This document shows, one piece after another, positions 1 through 8,204 of a stretch of DNA of 64,000 nucleotides (positions are counted from its first letter, which is position 1; every line of letters begins with the position of its first letter). The notes beneath the pieces were generated by a model. The model worked only from the letters and a program-made list of their open reading frames with translations. It did no database searches and was not told where the DNA came from. Made by a program: the position numbers and the translations under genes. The stretch covers positions 62,001-126,000 of the IMG/VR virus record IMGVR_UViG_3300023106_000001, one strand, 5' to 3'. This DNA comes from a virus.

Positions 1-23
1 TAAAAGTCTTCGTAACTAAGCAT
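1..23 (-). CDS. Start of a divergent gene (partial, runs off the left edge)
   Basis: On the minus strand an ATG at 23-21 opens a reading frame beginning MLSYEDF that leaves the window at position 1. A promoter-like TATATTTG lies on the same strand at 55-48, leaving a leader of about 20 bases. Only seven codons are visible, so no function can be given. It would be the first gene of a leftward block, matching the usual crAss-like arrangement of two divergent gene blocks. The call rests on the promoter and start codon only. Confidence 0.35.
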
Positions 24-47
24 TTTCTTTTGGTTTTAAATGTGAAG

Positions 48-55
48 CAAATATA
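48..55 (-). promoter_or_regulatory. Possible leftward promoter (-7 element only)
   Basis: The minus strand reads TATATTTG here, matching the TAnnTTTG -7 element of Bacteroidota promoters. The expected TTTG 20 bases upstream is not clear (TTTT is the nearest), so this half of the divergent region is weaker than the rightward promoter at 159-190. Confidence 0.35.
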
Positions 56-158
56 CAAAAACAGAATCAAAATAAAAAATTACTTACTTTTAGACAAGCT
101 CCCATACAAAATATTTTTTACACTCTCAGTTAAATTTTAGTTAAACATTAGTAATTAA

Positions 159-190
159 TTTGCGAGTGTCAAAACTAATGATTATTTTTG
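159..190 (+). promoter_or_regulatory. Promoter for the 208-4164 operon
   Basis: TTTG at 159-162 and TATTTTTG at 183-190 are separated by 20 bases, the same spacing as in the other promoters of this window. Transcription would start near 195, about 13 bases before the first ATG at 208. The form is that of the Bacteroidota housekeeping sigma factor. Confidence 0.65.
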
Positions 191-207
191 TGAGATATTA
201 TAAGTAA

Positions 208-657
208 ATGGAGAACCAAGAAGATAAAATTAAGGAACTAGAAGCTAAACTCTTGAAGTTTAAGGAGCCATTAAACGCGCTTAATTTGAAAGTAGATTCT
301 AAAAATAAAATAGAAAGACTTGACAAGTTTTTGACAGCTTATTCCGAATTACGAATGACAGAAGAAAATAAGTTATTGCCTTCTCAAAAGCCTATTTTAC
401 TTTATTATTTATTAAAAGGTATTTCAGAAGATGTTATTCAGCTTTTAATTGAAGATAATCCCGAAAGAGCTAAAGTAAAGAAAGGTAAACAATTGACAAG
501 AAATCATCTTCATGCAATTAATAAGAAATTAAGAGATAGAGGATATTTAGTGCGCGACGAAAAAAACTATCAAAAATTTAAATTGTCGCCAGATTTAGAA
601 ACAATAAGAAAGAAAGTCTTAGATGAAGACTGCAAATTAATTTTAATGACGTTTTGA
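208..657 (+). CDS. Small protein with coiled coil and possible winged-helix region
   Basis: First gene of the rightward operon, 149 residues, highly charged. The N-terminus (about residues 1-45) looks like a coiled coil. The C-terminal half (about 100-140) has a helix, a second helix with KKLRDRGYLV, and then a basic stretch, which resembles the recognition helix and wing of a winged-helix DNA-binding domain. That could make it a transcription factor or a small terminase subunit, but TerL is 4.7 kb away and I do not recognise the family. It overlaps the next gene by four bases, so the two are probably translated together. Confidence 0.7.
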   Translation: MENQEDKIKELEAKLLKFKEPLNALNLKVDSKNKIERLDKFLTAYSELRMTEENKLLPSQKPILLYYLLKGISEDVIQLLIEDNPERAKVKKGKQLTRNHLHAINKKLRDRGYLVRDEKNYQKFKLSPDLETIRKKVLDEDCKLILMTF

Positions 658-1118
658 AACAACTAAGTTATTTAGATGATATATTAAAAGAAGTGTTTAG
701 AAAACATAAATTAACTTATGATTACAAACAATGTTTAGATGGAGTTAATTGGATGTTTGAATATATTGTTCAGGAAACAAAAAACCCAGAAGTATTTGCA
801 ATAAATTTACCTTATTTAGGCCATTTATATAAAAACCAAAATTTCTTAATAAACAGTAAAAAATTCATGGAAGTTGGATCTGAACCTTATAAGAAAGTGG
901 AAGATCAAATACAACAGATAAAAAGATTTGGAGACGAGAACGGTTGGGGAACACCTCATTTAAAATTACCATTATTTTTTACTTTCAACAAGTACATTTG
1001 TGAAAGATTTGAAATAACAGAAACAGCCAGAAGAATGCATAAACCAAGTCATCAAATATACGCCGCAACAGAGTACATACAAAATAAAGAATACAAAAGA
1101 TTAACCGAAAATAAATAA
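654..1118 (+). CDS. Conserved-looking protein of unknown function, TTG start
   Basis: A 154-residue protein. I chose TTG at 654 because it overlaps the upstream stop in a TTGA junction and gives a sensible N-terminus (MKQLSYLDDILKEVF); the next in-frame ATG would remove about 32 residues. The protein is rich in aromatic residues (YDYKQCLDGVNWMFEYIV near residues 22-39) and mostly helical by eye. No catalytic motif is visible. It sits directly before the chaperonin gene, three bases from its start, so it is part of the same transcript. Function unknown. Confidence 0.7.
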   Translation: MKQLSYLDDILKEVFRKHKLTYDYKQCLDGVNWMFEYIVQETKNPEVFAINLPYLGHLYKNQNFLINSKKFMEVGSEPYKKVEDQIQQIKRFGDENGWGTPHLKLPLFFTFNKYICERFEITETARRMHKPSHQIYAATEYIQNKEYKRLTENK

Positions 1119-1121
1119 AAA

Positions 1122-2765
1122 TTGGAGAATAAAGTAGTTTACGGCCAAGAAGCCAGAAAGTTATTAAAAGAAGGAGTAGATTTAGTTGCAAATGCAGTTA
1201 AAGTTACATTAGGAGCAAAAGGAATGAATGTGATGTGCGTAAGAGATTTACTTTTGCCTATCATTACTAAAGATGGTATTTCTGTAGCTAAAGAGATTGA
1301 ATCAGAAGATCCTATTATTAACGCAGGATCATCCTTAATAAAACAAGTATCAAATCAAACAAATGAAGTAGCAGGAGATGGATCTAGTTCTAGTGTTGTA
1401 TTAGCACAAGCTATTGTACATGAAGCCGATGAAGTCCTAAACACTGGAAAAGTTAATGCAATTTCTCTAAAAAGAGGATTAGATTTAGCTTTAGATTTCT
1501 CTTTAAAACATTTAGATAAGTTAAAAACAAAATCAAGCAGTTTAAAAACTTTAAAAAATATCGCGAATATTTCTACTAATGGAGACAAAGAAATTTCTGA
1601 TCTAGTTGTAGATGCTATTAAAAAAGTCGGTAAAAACGGCACAATAAAAGTAGAAGAAACAGAAGAATTAAAATCATCTGTAGAATTATCTTTAGGATAC
1701 GAATTAGATGTGCCTTTTTCTTTGGCGGAATTTATTAATGACCGTGAGAAGTTTGAAGCTGTTTTTGAAGACATGAATGTTTTAATTTATCAAGGACACC
1801 TAAAAGATAAAAGACAGTTGAATAAAGCTATTGAATTATCAACAACTAAAGATGAAAATGGAGAATTAGGAGTATTTGAAGGCCTTTTAATTATTTGTGA
1901 TAACATTTCTGGCCACGTTCAAAAAGAGATTTTAGAATTTAGTTATCAAGGTTTTAAAATGATGAATTTAAGATCGCCTTCTTTCGGCGCAAGAAAGAAT
2001 GAAACACTTAAAGATATAGCATCTCTAATAGGCGCAAAAGTTTACAGTGAAGACTTAGGTGATGATTTAGATAATGTTACTTTAGAAGGCCTAGGACACA
2101 TTGACAAAGTGATTTCAGATGCTAATAAGTCAGTTTTAATCGGTGGAAAAGGAAATCAAGAAGAAATCAAAGAAAGAACAGCAATTGTAAAACAGCAAAT
2201 TAAAAACATCACTGGTGGTAAAAAAGAAACAGAGTATGTAAAAGAAAGATATTCTAAATTAACCAAAGGAGTTGCTGTAATTAAAGTAGGGGGATATTCC
2301 GCGCCAGAAAAAAGAGAAAAGACAGACAGAGTAGAAGATGCTTTATGCGCAGTCAGAGCTTGTTTAGAAGAAGGATATGTAGCTGGTGGAGGTGTAACCT
2401 ATTTAAACATATCAAATGCTCTTAAATCGGCTAAAATAGAAACTAGAAATGAAGATGAGCAAAAAGGAGTAGAAGTTTTAGTTAAAGCTTTAGAAGCACC
2501 TTTCAAACAAATTCTTGAAAATGCAGGAATGCAAGACCAAACAGAAAACTATATTCACAATATTCAAAATTCACAATATTATGGAGATGGAATTGATTTA
2601 CAAACACAAGAATATGTAGATTTATTTAAAAGAGGAATTATTGATCCAACAAAAGTAGAAAGGTTAGCTCTTCAAAATGCAGTATCTATTTCAGGAACAT
2701 TCTTAACTCTAGGAGCAATCACTTATAACAGTGCATCAATATTTATAGCAAATGGCCAAAAATAA
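1122..2765 (+). CDS. groEL: Phage GroEL-type chaperonin (HSP60)
   Basis: A 547-residue group I chaperonin that would fold phage or host proteins using ATP. The equatorial motifs are present: VKVTLGAKGMNV at 27-38, TKDG with Asp51, and AGDGSSSS with Asp86 (GDGTTT in most bacterial GroEL). The catalytic Asp is Asp406 in RVEDAL, followed by EEGYVAGGG. DPTKV near residue 508 matches the C-terminal nucleotide-binding stretch. The apical domain is recognisable (FGARKNETLKDIASLIG). The C-terminus lacks the Gly-Gly-Met tail of E. coli GroEL and ends SIFIANGQK. The start is TTG three bases after the previous stop. The next gene overlaps its end by 14 bases. No GroES is seen nearby, so it either uses the host co-chaperonin or works without one. 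Confidence 0.93.
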   Translation: MENKVVYGQEARKLLKEGVDLVANAVKVTLGAKGMNVMCVRDLLLPIITKDGISVAKEIESEDPIINAGSSLIKQVSNQTNEVAGDGSSSSVVLAQAIVHEADEVLNTGKVNAISLKRGLDLALDFSLKHLDKLKTKSSSLKTLKNIANISTNGDKEISDLVVDAIKKVGKNGTIKVEETEELKSSVELSLGYELDVPFSLAEFINDREKFEAVFEDMNVLIYQGHLKDKRQLNKAIELSTTKDENGELGVFEGLLIICDNISGHVQKEILEFSYQGFKMMNLRSPSFGARKNETLKDIASLIGAKVYSEDLGDDLDNVTLEGLGHIDKVISDANKSVLIGGKGNQEEIKERTAIVKQQIKNITGGKKETEYVKERYSKLTKGVAVIKVGGYSAPEKREKTDRVEDALCAVRACLEEGYVAGGGVTYLNISNALKSAKIETRNEDEQKGVEVLVKALEAPFKQILENAGMQDQTENYIHNIQNSQYYGDGIDLQTQEYVDLFKRGIIDPTKVERLALQNAVSISGTFLTLGAITYNSASIFIANGQK

Positions 2766-3060
2766 ATTTCTAAAATGGTCAACTTGGAAGATGATCCTTA
2801 ATTCTAGATTAATTGCTTACAAAAATAGTAAGGAGCCTTGGTGTAAAGAAAGAAGAGAAATCTGTAAAAATTGTGAATACAATACTAGAAATAAGAAAGA
2901 GTTGACTTTCAGAGAAAAGTTTTTAATGTTTATTCAAATAACTAAGGCAGTTTGCAGTGCTTGCGGTTGCAGTACCAAAGCTAAGACCAGGCTTAAAATG
3001 GCAGTTTGTGGACTAGAAGAAATAGATTTAACTCCAAAATGGCGGGAAAAAGAAAACTAA
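2752..3060 (+). CDS. Cys-rich, probable zinc-binding small protein
   Basis: A 102-residue basic protein whose ATG lies inside the last codons of the chaperonin gene (14-base overlap). Cysteines are spaced ICKNC (about residues 38-41), CSACGC (about 64-69) and C near 83, suggesting a zinc ribbon or treble-clef knuckle. The rest is Lys/Arg-rich and helical, which would suit nucleic-acid or protein binding. The family is not recognised. Tight coupling to groEL suggests co-expression but does not show a shared function. Confidence 0.7.
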   Translation: MAKNKFLKWSTWKMILNSRLIAYKNSKEPWCKERREICKNCEYNTRNKKELTFREKFLMFIQITKAVCSACGCSTKAKTRLKMAVCGLEEIDLTPKWREKEN

Positions 3061-3072
3061 AAACAAAGTAAT

Positions 3073-3402
3073 ATGCAAATAATAGACAAACAAACAAACA
3101 CAGAAATAGAGAAATCAACAGATAGATATATTATAAATTTTGGCATTCTAAAAAAGAACCAAATCGCAAAAAGAACAGTTCAAATAAAAGGAAATAATTT
3201 AGAAGGACTCACATCACAATCAGACTGCTCATGCACAGAAAGTAGCCCAGAAGTAATTGACAAAAACACAATTGAAATTGAATTACAATACAAAAACACT
3301 CATATTACAAAACCATTTGATAAAAAAGTGTATTTAAATTTCCATGAAGACAAACAACCAAAAGTAGCAACAATTAATATTAAAGGACAAGTTACCTTAT
3401 AG
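3073..3402 (+). CDS. DUF1573-like Ig-fold protein
   Basis: A 109-residue beta-rich protein. The pattern of a strand pair, then SDCSCT (about residues 51-56), then KNTIEIELQY and a closing INIKGQV matches the DUF1573 family, an Ig-like fold common in Bacteroidota surface proteins with the hallmark sCgCT motif. There is no signal peptide, so here it probably acts inside the cell or in the virion. It sits 12 bases after the Cys-rich protein and three bases before the next gene. The role in the phage is unknown. Confidence 0.72.
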   Translation: MQIIDKQTNTEIEKSTDRYIINFGILKKNQIAKRTVQIKGNNLEGLTSQSDCSCTESSPEVIDKNTIEIELQYKNTHITKPFDKKVYLNFHEDKQPKVATINIKGQVTL

Positions 3403-3405
3403 CAT

Positions 3406-3654
3406 ATGAATTACACACAAGAATCATTAAGAGCATTACAAGCACTAGGACAAAAACATCAAGACATGAACCTGGGAGACTTGTTATTTACAGCATTTCA
3501 AAAAGAGGCGGTAAAAAATGGAGGGTCACTAAGCTTTCTAAGAAAACTGTCTAGCGAAGACGCTTACACATTAGTAGAAAACGCAATCAATACAGATTTT
3601 GCAGACGAACAATACACAGAAGAAGAATTTGAAAATTGGCAAAATAAAAAATAA
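3406..3654 (+). CDS. Small acidic protein, unknown
   Basis: An 82-residue protein, helical and acidic at the C-terminus (EQYTEEEFENWQ). It starts three bases after the DUF1573-like gene, and its stop abuts the ATG of the next gene, so it belongs to the operon. No motif or family is recognised. Confidence 0.65.
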   Translation: MNYTQESLRALQALGQKHQDMNLGDLLFTAFQKEAVKNGGSLSFLRKLSSEDAYTLVENAINTDFADEQYTEEEFENWQNKK

Positions 3655-4164
3655 ATGAACAAATTTTACGACATAATAATCGCAAAACACAAAGAATATT
3701 TACTTTATAATGAATTCCTTGAAAAAACTAAACTTGATTTCAAAGATAAAAGACAATCCGCGGTAGAAAAAGTTTATCAACTAAATTTCAATGAAAGTAA
3801 AGAAGTAGAAGAACTAATTGTTCCAGAAGAATTCACTAACTTACTTTACGATTTAAAAATAGAAGAAACAATATACATGCAAGACCTGCAAAATATATTT
3901 TACACTCTATACTTAGATGTAAAAACATATTTGGAAATTGGAGACGGAATGATTCTACCAAAAGAAATTACAGAATTATGTGAGAGCTTAGAGTATCTAA
4001 TTCCAAAACCATTCTTTATAGTAGATAGCAAACTTTCGGCAAAAGAAACTGAAAAAGGAAGACTAGAGCAAAGAAAAGAAAGCTTAACTAAAGGACTTGA
4101 ATTAGAGCAAATTAAAAACATAGTCTTGCAAGCAATTAAAGCGCAGGAAAATACGAAAGAATAA
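3655..4164 (+). CDS. Helical protein of unknown function
   Basis: A 169-residue protein starting immediately after the preceding stop. It is Glu/Lys-rich and predicted helical throughout, with a coiled-coil-like C-terminus (about residues 120-165). It is the last gene before a strong terminator hairpin, so it closes the first operon. Its place just upstream of the terminase could fit a small terminase or packaging factor, but no domain supports that. Confidence 0.65.
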   Translation: MNKFYDIIIAKHKEYLLYNEFLEKTKLDFKDKRQSAVEKVYQLNFNESKEVEELIVPEEFTNLLYDLKIEETIYMQDLQNIFYTLYLDVKTYLEIGDGMILPKEITELCESLEYLIPKPFFIVDSKLSAKETEKGRLEQRKESLTKGLELEQIKNIVLQAIKAQENTKE

Positions 4165-4178
4165 AAAACCATAAATGG

Positions 4179-4205
4179 CCTCCTAAGTACAAAATACTTA
4201 GGAGG
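4179..4205 (+). terminator. Hairpin terminator after the first operon
   Basis: A perfect 11-base-pair stem (CCTCCTAAGTA at 4179-4189 with TACTTAGGAGG at 4195-4205) around a five-base loop, followed by TTTAA and GTTTAAA. It should end transcription of the 208-4164 operon in part. No promoter is visible before TerL, so read-through is probably needed. The right arm contains AGGAGG, which may instead be a hidden ribosome site for the downstream endonuclease. Confidence 0.75.
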
Positions 4206-4221
4206 TTTAACGTTTAAATAT

Positions 4222-5409
4222 ATGGAGATTAAAACTAAAAGAGTTGCTCATAATAAATTAAGTTGGGAACAGGTTAAACAAAGTTTCTTAGAAGTACATG
4301 GAGAAGGAAATTATGAGTATGACAAAGAAAGTTTTGTTGATACAAAGTCAAAGATAAGTATTCATTGTAAAAAGCACAATTTTACATTCCCACAATTAGT
4401 TAAAGACCATAAAAAAGGTATGGGATGTTCTAAGTGTGGGAGAGAGCGACAGATAGAGTCTGCTAAAAAAGGAAATGATAAATTCATAAAGGAACTTATA
4501 GAATTGCACGGAGATATTTTTGATACTTCTAGAGTTGACTATAAAAATAATAAGACGGAAGTTGAATTAATATGTAAAGTACATGGCTCATTTTTTAGAA
4601 AACCCTGTGATATATTAAATAATAACAATGCATGTAATAAATGTAAATTAGAAAAATCTAAGTATAATAATAAAGAACTATTTATACAAGAGTCTACAAA
4701 ATTATTTGGAGACATAACGGATTACTCAAAAGTAGGAGAGATATCAGCCTCAAAAAATGTAAATTTAAGATGTACTGTGCACGACCATTACTTTAATTTA
4801 ATTGTGTCTAATAGACTAGGGGGTCAAAAGTGTCCAAAATGCGCAGAAGAAAATTATAGTCTACTAAGAAAGAAATCAACAGAGCAGTTTATAAATGAAG
4901 CCAAAGAAATTTATGGAGATCTACACGATTATACAGATACTGTTTATACTGGATGTAGGAGAGAATTAGAGGTAAGATGTAAAAAACATGATTTCAAATT
5001 TAAAGCTTATCCAAATAGTTATCTAGATGGATATACTTGTTTTAAATGTAGACATGAAACCACAGGATATAAAGGAAGACATCATCATACAAAAGAAGGG
5101 TATACATATTTAGCTAATGGTAGAACCACTTATTTATATTTAATAAAATGTTCTATAGATGATGAGGAATTTTATAAAATTGGTAAAACTTTTAGAAGCA
5201 TGAAGGAAAGATTTACTAAAACTAATATGCCATATAACTATGAAGTAATATCTATTTATAATGGAAGTGCAGATAAAATATGGGATTTAGAAGAAAAATT
5301 ACATAAAAAATATAAGAAGTACAAATATAAAGTAAAAATACTTTTTGATGGGTATTCGGAGTGTTATAATTTAAATTTACCAATAGAGGAGGTATTAAGA
5401 TATGAGTGA
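4222..5409 (+). CDS. Homing endonuclease, T5orf172/GIY-YIG type with four zinc repeats
   Basis: A 395-residue free-standing endonuclease. Residues about 1-280 hold four repeats with the form C-x2-H...C-x2-C (for example CKKHNFTF then CSKC, and CKVHGSFF then CNKC), typical DNA-binding zinc knuckles of homing enzymes. The C-terminus (about 295-390) is a T5orf172-like GIY-YIG nuclease: YLYLIKC, then FYKIGKT, an Arg in SMKERF, and a likely catalytic Glu in DLEEKLH. Its last eight bases (ATGAGTGA) contain the start of TerL, and a strong ribosome site for TerL lies in its last codons. It probably spreads by cutting phages that lack it between the first operon and terL. Confidence 0.85.
   Translation: MEIKTKRVAHNKLSWEQVKQSFLEVHGEGNYEYDKESFVDTKSKISIHCKKHNFTFPQLVKDHKKGMGCSKCGRERQIESAKKGNDKFIKELIELHGDIFDTSRVDYKNNKTEVELICKVHGSFFRKPCDILNNNNACNKCKLEKSKYNNKELFIQESTKLFGDITDYSKVGEISASKNVNLRCTVHDHYFNLIVSNRLGGQKCPKCAEENYSLLRKKSTEQFINEAKEIYGDLHDYTDTVYTGCRRELEVRCKKHDFKFKAYPNSYLDGYTCFKCRHETTGYKGRHHHTKEGYTYLANGRTTYLYLIKCSIDDEEFYKIGKTFRSMKERFTKTNMPYNYEVISIYNGSADKIWDLEEKLHKKYKKYKYKVKILFDGYSECYNLNLPIEEVLRYE
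5386..5392 (+). promoter_or_regulatory. Strong Shine-Dalgarno for terL inside the endonuclease gene
   Basis: GAGGAGG lies nine bases before the TerL ATG at 5402 and within the coding end of the upstream endonuclease. Most genes in this window have no such motif, as usual in Bacteroidota, so this one stands out and fixes the TerL start. Confidence 0.6.
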
Positions 5410-8140
5410 TTTTGCTGATAGATTCATAAGGGATCATACAGAGTATTTTGCAAGAAATAAAAAAGTAATAGAAAGCAATAACTGGAATGATACAAAAACC
5501 TATAACAACACCTTAGATAATTTTGCTCAACAAGTATTATCCATTTCAAATAGTAATTTAGAAGATAAAGAAAAACAGTTAAAGGAGCTTAGAGCTCAAA
5601 TAAGAGTATTCACCGACACTTCTAAAAAAACAAAAGACGCTTTATTTAAACAAGAAAACCAGTTGACTTCTTCAATACTGGGGAGATTATCCGCTTTTAT
5701 TAAAGATAGTAAAGGAGATAGAGATGACCCTAAAGCACAAAAATTTATATTAGAAACCGCAGAAATAATTCAAATTCATTTAACAAAGTGCAGAGAGTAT
5801 TTAGATTATAATTTAGAGGTAATAACTCAAGATACAAAAACTGAGGAAGAAGCTGATTATAAGTCTAGTGAGATAGTATTTCAAGATACAGTTTTTAATA
5901 AGAAAATAGAAATACAAGGTACATTAGAAGATTTAAATATAAATGATAATACAGAGAATTTAAAAATAAGATTCTATAAAGAAGACAAAGCTCCTTTGAT
6001 TATGAGAGAACCTCTATGTTTACTTAATGAAGATATAGAGAGAAAAACCTTAAATTTAAATACAAATTGGGATATAGTAACATCTACCGATATGTATATA
6101 AATATGAAGCCAGAGAATATACCAAAATGGAACAGAAATAAGCATTATTTTGATCAAGACCCCGTAGTTTTACAATTTTGGTCAGAGGAGTACAATAAGA
6201 TCCAGAATGGTATAACAATTGGTGGATATTTTATGCATCCTTGGGCTTACTTTCATCTTAATTTTTTTAGAACACCTATTCCACAACCTGATGGAAAAGA
6301 GCCAAATGTACCTCCACCATTTAGAGATAATGAGTGGTTTTTCGCGGAAAATTTAAAAAAGTGTATTAGTAAAGACTACCCTGATTATTACTCCAAAGCT
6401 TTATTAATATATGGAACTAGACGTTTTGGTAAGTCTGTAATTCTAGCTTCTCTAGCTCACTGGAGAACCATAACTAAGTTCAACTCTTTTGGAAGTATAA
6501 TAGGGGGCACATCATCAGATATTAATGCCTTAACTAGTAAGATTAAAACTTCAATGACGTATATTGATAAACCATTTAGAATGGATATCATAAAACAGAA
6601 TTGGGAAAATGGGGAGACTACATTTGGTATAAAAGAGGATGCCTCAAATGCTATTATTTACTCTACATTAATGGTACAAAACCTAGAAGAAGGTACAGCA
6701 AAAAAAACACAAAAGACAGCGGGTCTGGCTCCTTCAGTCTCAATTTATGATGAAATTGGCAAATATTCTTTCCTTAAACCTTATCTAGCAGCATTACCTT
6801 CGTTTAAAACTCCTTATGGATTTAAGTGTATTACTGCACTTGCAGGTACAGGGGGGGAAGCGGATTTATCTAAAGATGCAATGGATGTTTTATCTAACCC
6901 TGAAGCCTATGATTTGCTGCCAATGGATTGGGATTTATTGGAAAACAAAATAGATCCAGATGAAATAACATGGAAAAGAAGACCTTTTGCTACATTTTTT
7001 CCAGGTCAAATGGCTTATGAAGAAGGTTTTATTAAAAATAGAATTAATTTCTCAGATTTTATAGACTCTAATCATGAAGATCTTAAAGATATAAAAATAG
7101 ATGTCACAAACTGGAAAGGTAATAAAGAATACCTGGTTAATAAAGCAGCAGAAGGCGATAATGTGAGAGGTGCAAATGCGGCTCTTTTAAAACAACAAAG
7201 AAAAGTACAATATCCATTAGATCCAGAGGATTGTTTTTTATCAGCTAATAAAAATCCATTTGAATATGAAGATGCAAGAAGACATAAAGAATTTTTAGAT
7301 AATTCAGGACAGTGGGATAGAAGAAGAAGATTATTCAAAGACAGTCAAGGTAAGATACAAGCTGAGATATCAACCATGCCTTTAATTGAATACCCGTTTT
7401 CAGGAGGAGTTGCAGAAGCACCATTTTTAATTTTTGAAGATATCCCAGATGAAATACCTCAGATGTACACATACGTGGCTGGAATGGACGACTACAAGCA
7501 AGTATCATCCAATACAGACTCTGTAGGTACTTTATATATATTTAAGTATGATTTATTTGGGGATAAATTTGCAAAAAAATTAGTAGCGTCTTACTCAGGA
7601 AGACCTGATAAACATTTAACTTTCCATAATAATTGTTTACTGTTATTAGAAGCATATAATGCAATATGTTTTATGGAAAATGAAGATACTGCATTTATAG
7701 AATTTTTAGAATCAAAACACTTAGAAGACAAGTATTTAGCAAAAGCGGTAGATTTCACATCATCTTTAAATATTACTAATAACTCACCTAGAAAATTTGG
7801 ATGGTCTCCTAAACAATCTAAATCAAAGTTACTGAATATGTTTGTTAATTATTGTAATCAAGACATTCCAAGTATAAATGAAAAAGGTGAAGAAATAACA
7901 GTTAAAGGTATAACTAGAATAAATGATGTTGTTCTTTTGACAGAAATAATAAACTTTAAAGAGATAGGTAACTACGATAGAATAACAGCATGTTTAGGGG
8001 CAATAGGTTGGTTACATTATTTAGAAACTAACTGGATACATCCCAAAACTATAAATAAACAATTAAAAGAGGATGAGAATAGAAAACCATTTATTAAGAC
8101 ACCAATTAGAGGAGGAAGAGGTGGTAGAACAAGACTCTAA
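5402..8140 (+). CDS. terL: Terminase large subunit (TerL)
   Basis: The 912-residue DNA-packaging motor. Walker A is YGTRRFGKS (about residues 336-344), Walker B with its catalytic Glu is SIYDEIG (about 446-452), and the RNase H-like nuclease domain begins at VAGMDDYK (about 691-698). It would pump DNA through the portal into the prohead and cut the concatemer. The N-terminal 250 residues, before the ATPase, are helical and longer than in most terminases. The start overlaps the upstream endonuclease stop. A promoter and another endonuclease follow before the portal gene. Confidence 0.93.
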   Translation: MSDFADRFIRDHTEYFARNKKVIESNNWNDTKTYNNTLDNFAQQVLSISNSNLEDKEKQLKELRAQIRVFTDTSKKTKDALFKQENQLTSSILGRLSAFIKDSKGDRDDPKAQKFILETAEIIQIHLTKCREYLDYNLEVITQDTKTEEEADYKSSEIVFQDTVFNKKIEIQGTLEDLNINDNTENLKIRFYKEDKAPLIMREPLCLLNEDIERKTLNLNTNWDIVTSTDMYINMKPENIPKWNRNKHYFDQDPVVLQFWSEEYNKIQNGITIGGYFMHPWAYFHLNFFRTPIPQPDGKEPNVPPPFRDNEWFFAENLKKCISKDYPDYYSKALLIYGTRRFGKSVILASLAHWRTITKFNSFGSIIGGTSSDINALTSKIKTSMTYIDKPFRMDIIKQNWENGETTFGIKEDASNAIIYSTLMVQNLEEGTAKKTQKTAGLAPSVSIYDEIGKYSFLKPYLAALPSFKTPYGFKCITALAGTGGEADLSKDAMDVLSNPEAYDLLPMDWDLLENKIDPDEITWKRRPFATFFPGQMAYEEGFIKNRINFSDFIDSNHEDLKDIKIDVTNWKGNKEYLVNKAAEGDNVRGANAALLKQQRKVQYPLDPEDCFLSANKNPFEYEDARRHKEFLDNSGQWDRRRRLFKDSQGKIQAEISTMPLIEYPFSGGVAEAPFLIFEDIPDEIPQMYTYVAGMDDYKQVSSNTDSVGTLYIFKYDLFGDKFAKKLVASYSGRPDKHLTFHNNCLLLLEAYNAICFMENEDTAFIEFLESKHLEDKYLAKAVDFTSSLNITNNSPRKFGWSPKQSKSKLLNMFVNYCNQDIPSINEKGEEITVKGITRINDVVLLTEIINFKEIGNYDRITACLGAIGWLHYLETNWIHPKTINKQLKEDENRKPFIKTPIRGGRGGRTRL

Positions 8141-8150
8141 AAGTAAGTAA

Positions 8151-8182
8151 TTTGTTAAAACTATTATTTATGTGTAAATTTG
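8151..8182 (+). promoter_or_regulatory. Promoter before the 8205 endonuclease and portal
   Basis: TTTG at 8151-8154, a 20-base spacer and TAAATTTG at 8175-8182. The upstream context AAGTAATTTG is shared with the promoters at 17499 and 31410, suggesting a copied or selected promoter cassette. Confidence 0.7.
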
Positions 8183-8204
8183 CGGATTAACTACAGTAAA
8201 ACTA

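Noticed and set aside
1355-1774. 139-residue minus-strand frame inside groEL
   Set aside because: It is opposite a well-supported chaperonin gene, its composition is Ser/Phe-rich as expected from an antisense reading, and it has no promoter or recognisable domain.
6851-6857. Seven-G run in terL as a slippage switch
   Set aside because: It is shorter than the ten-G run in the fibre gene and lies in an essential gene, where switching off would be lethal. Probably chance.
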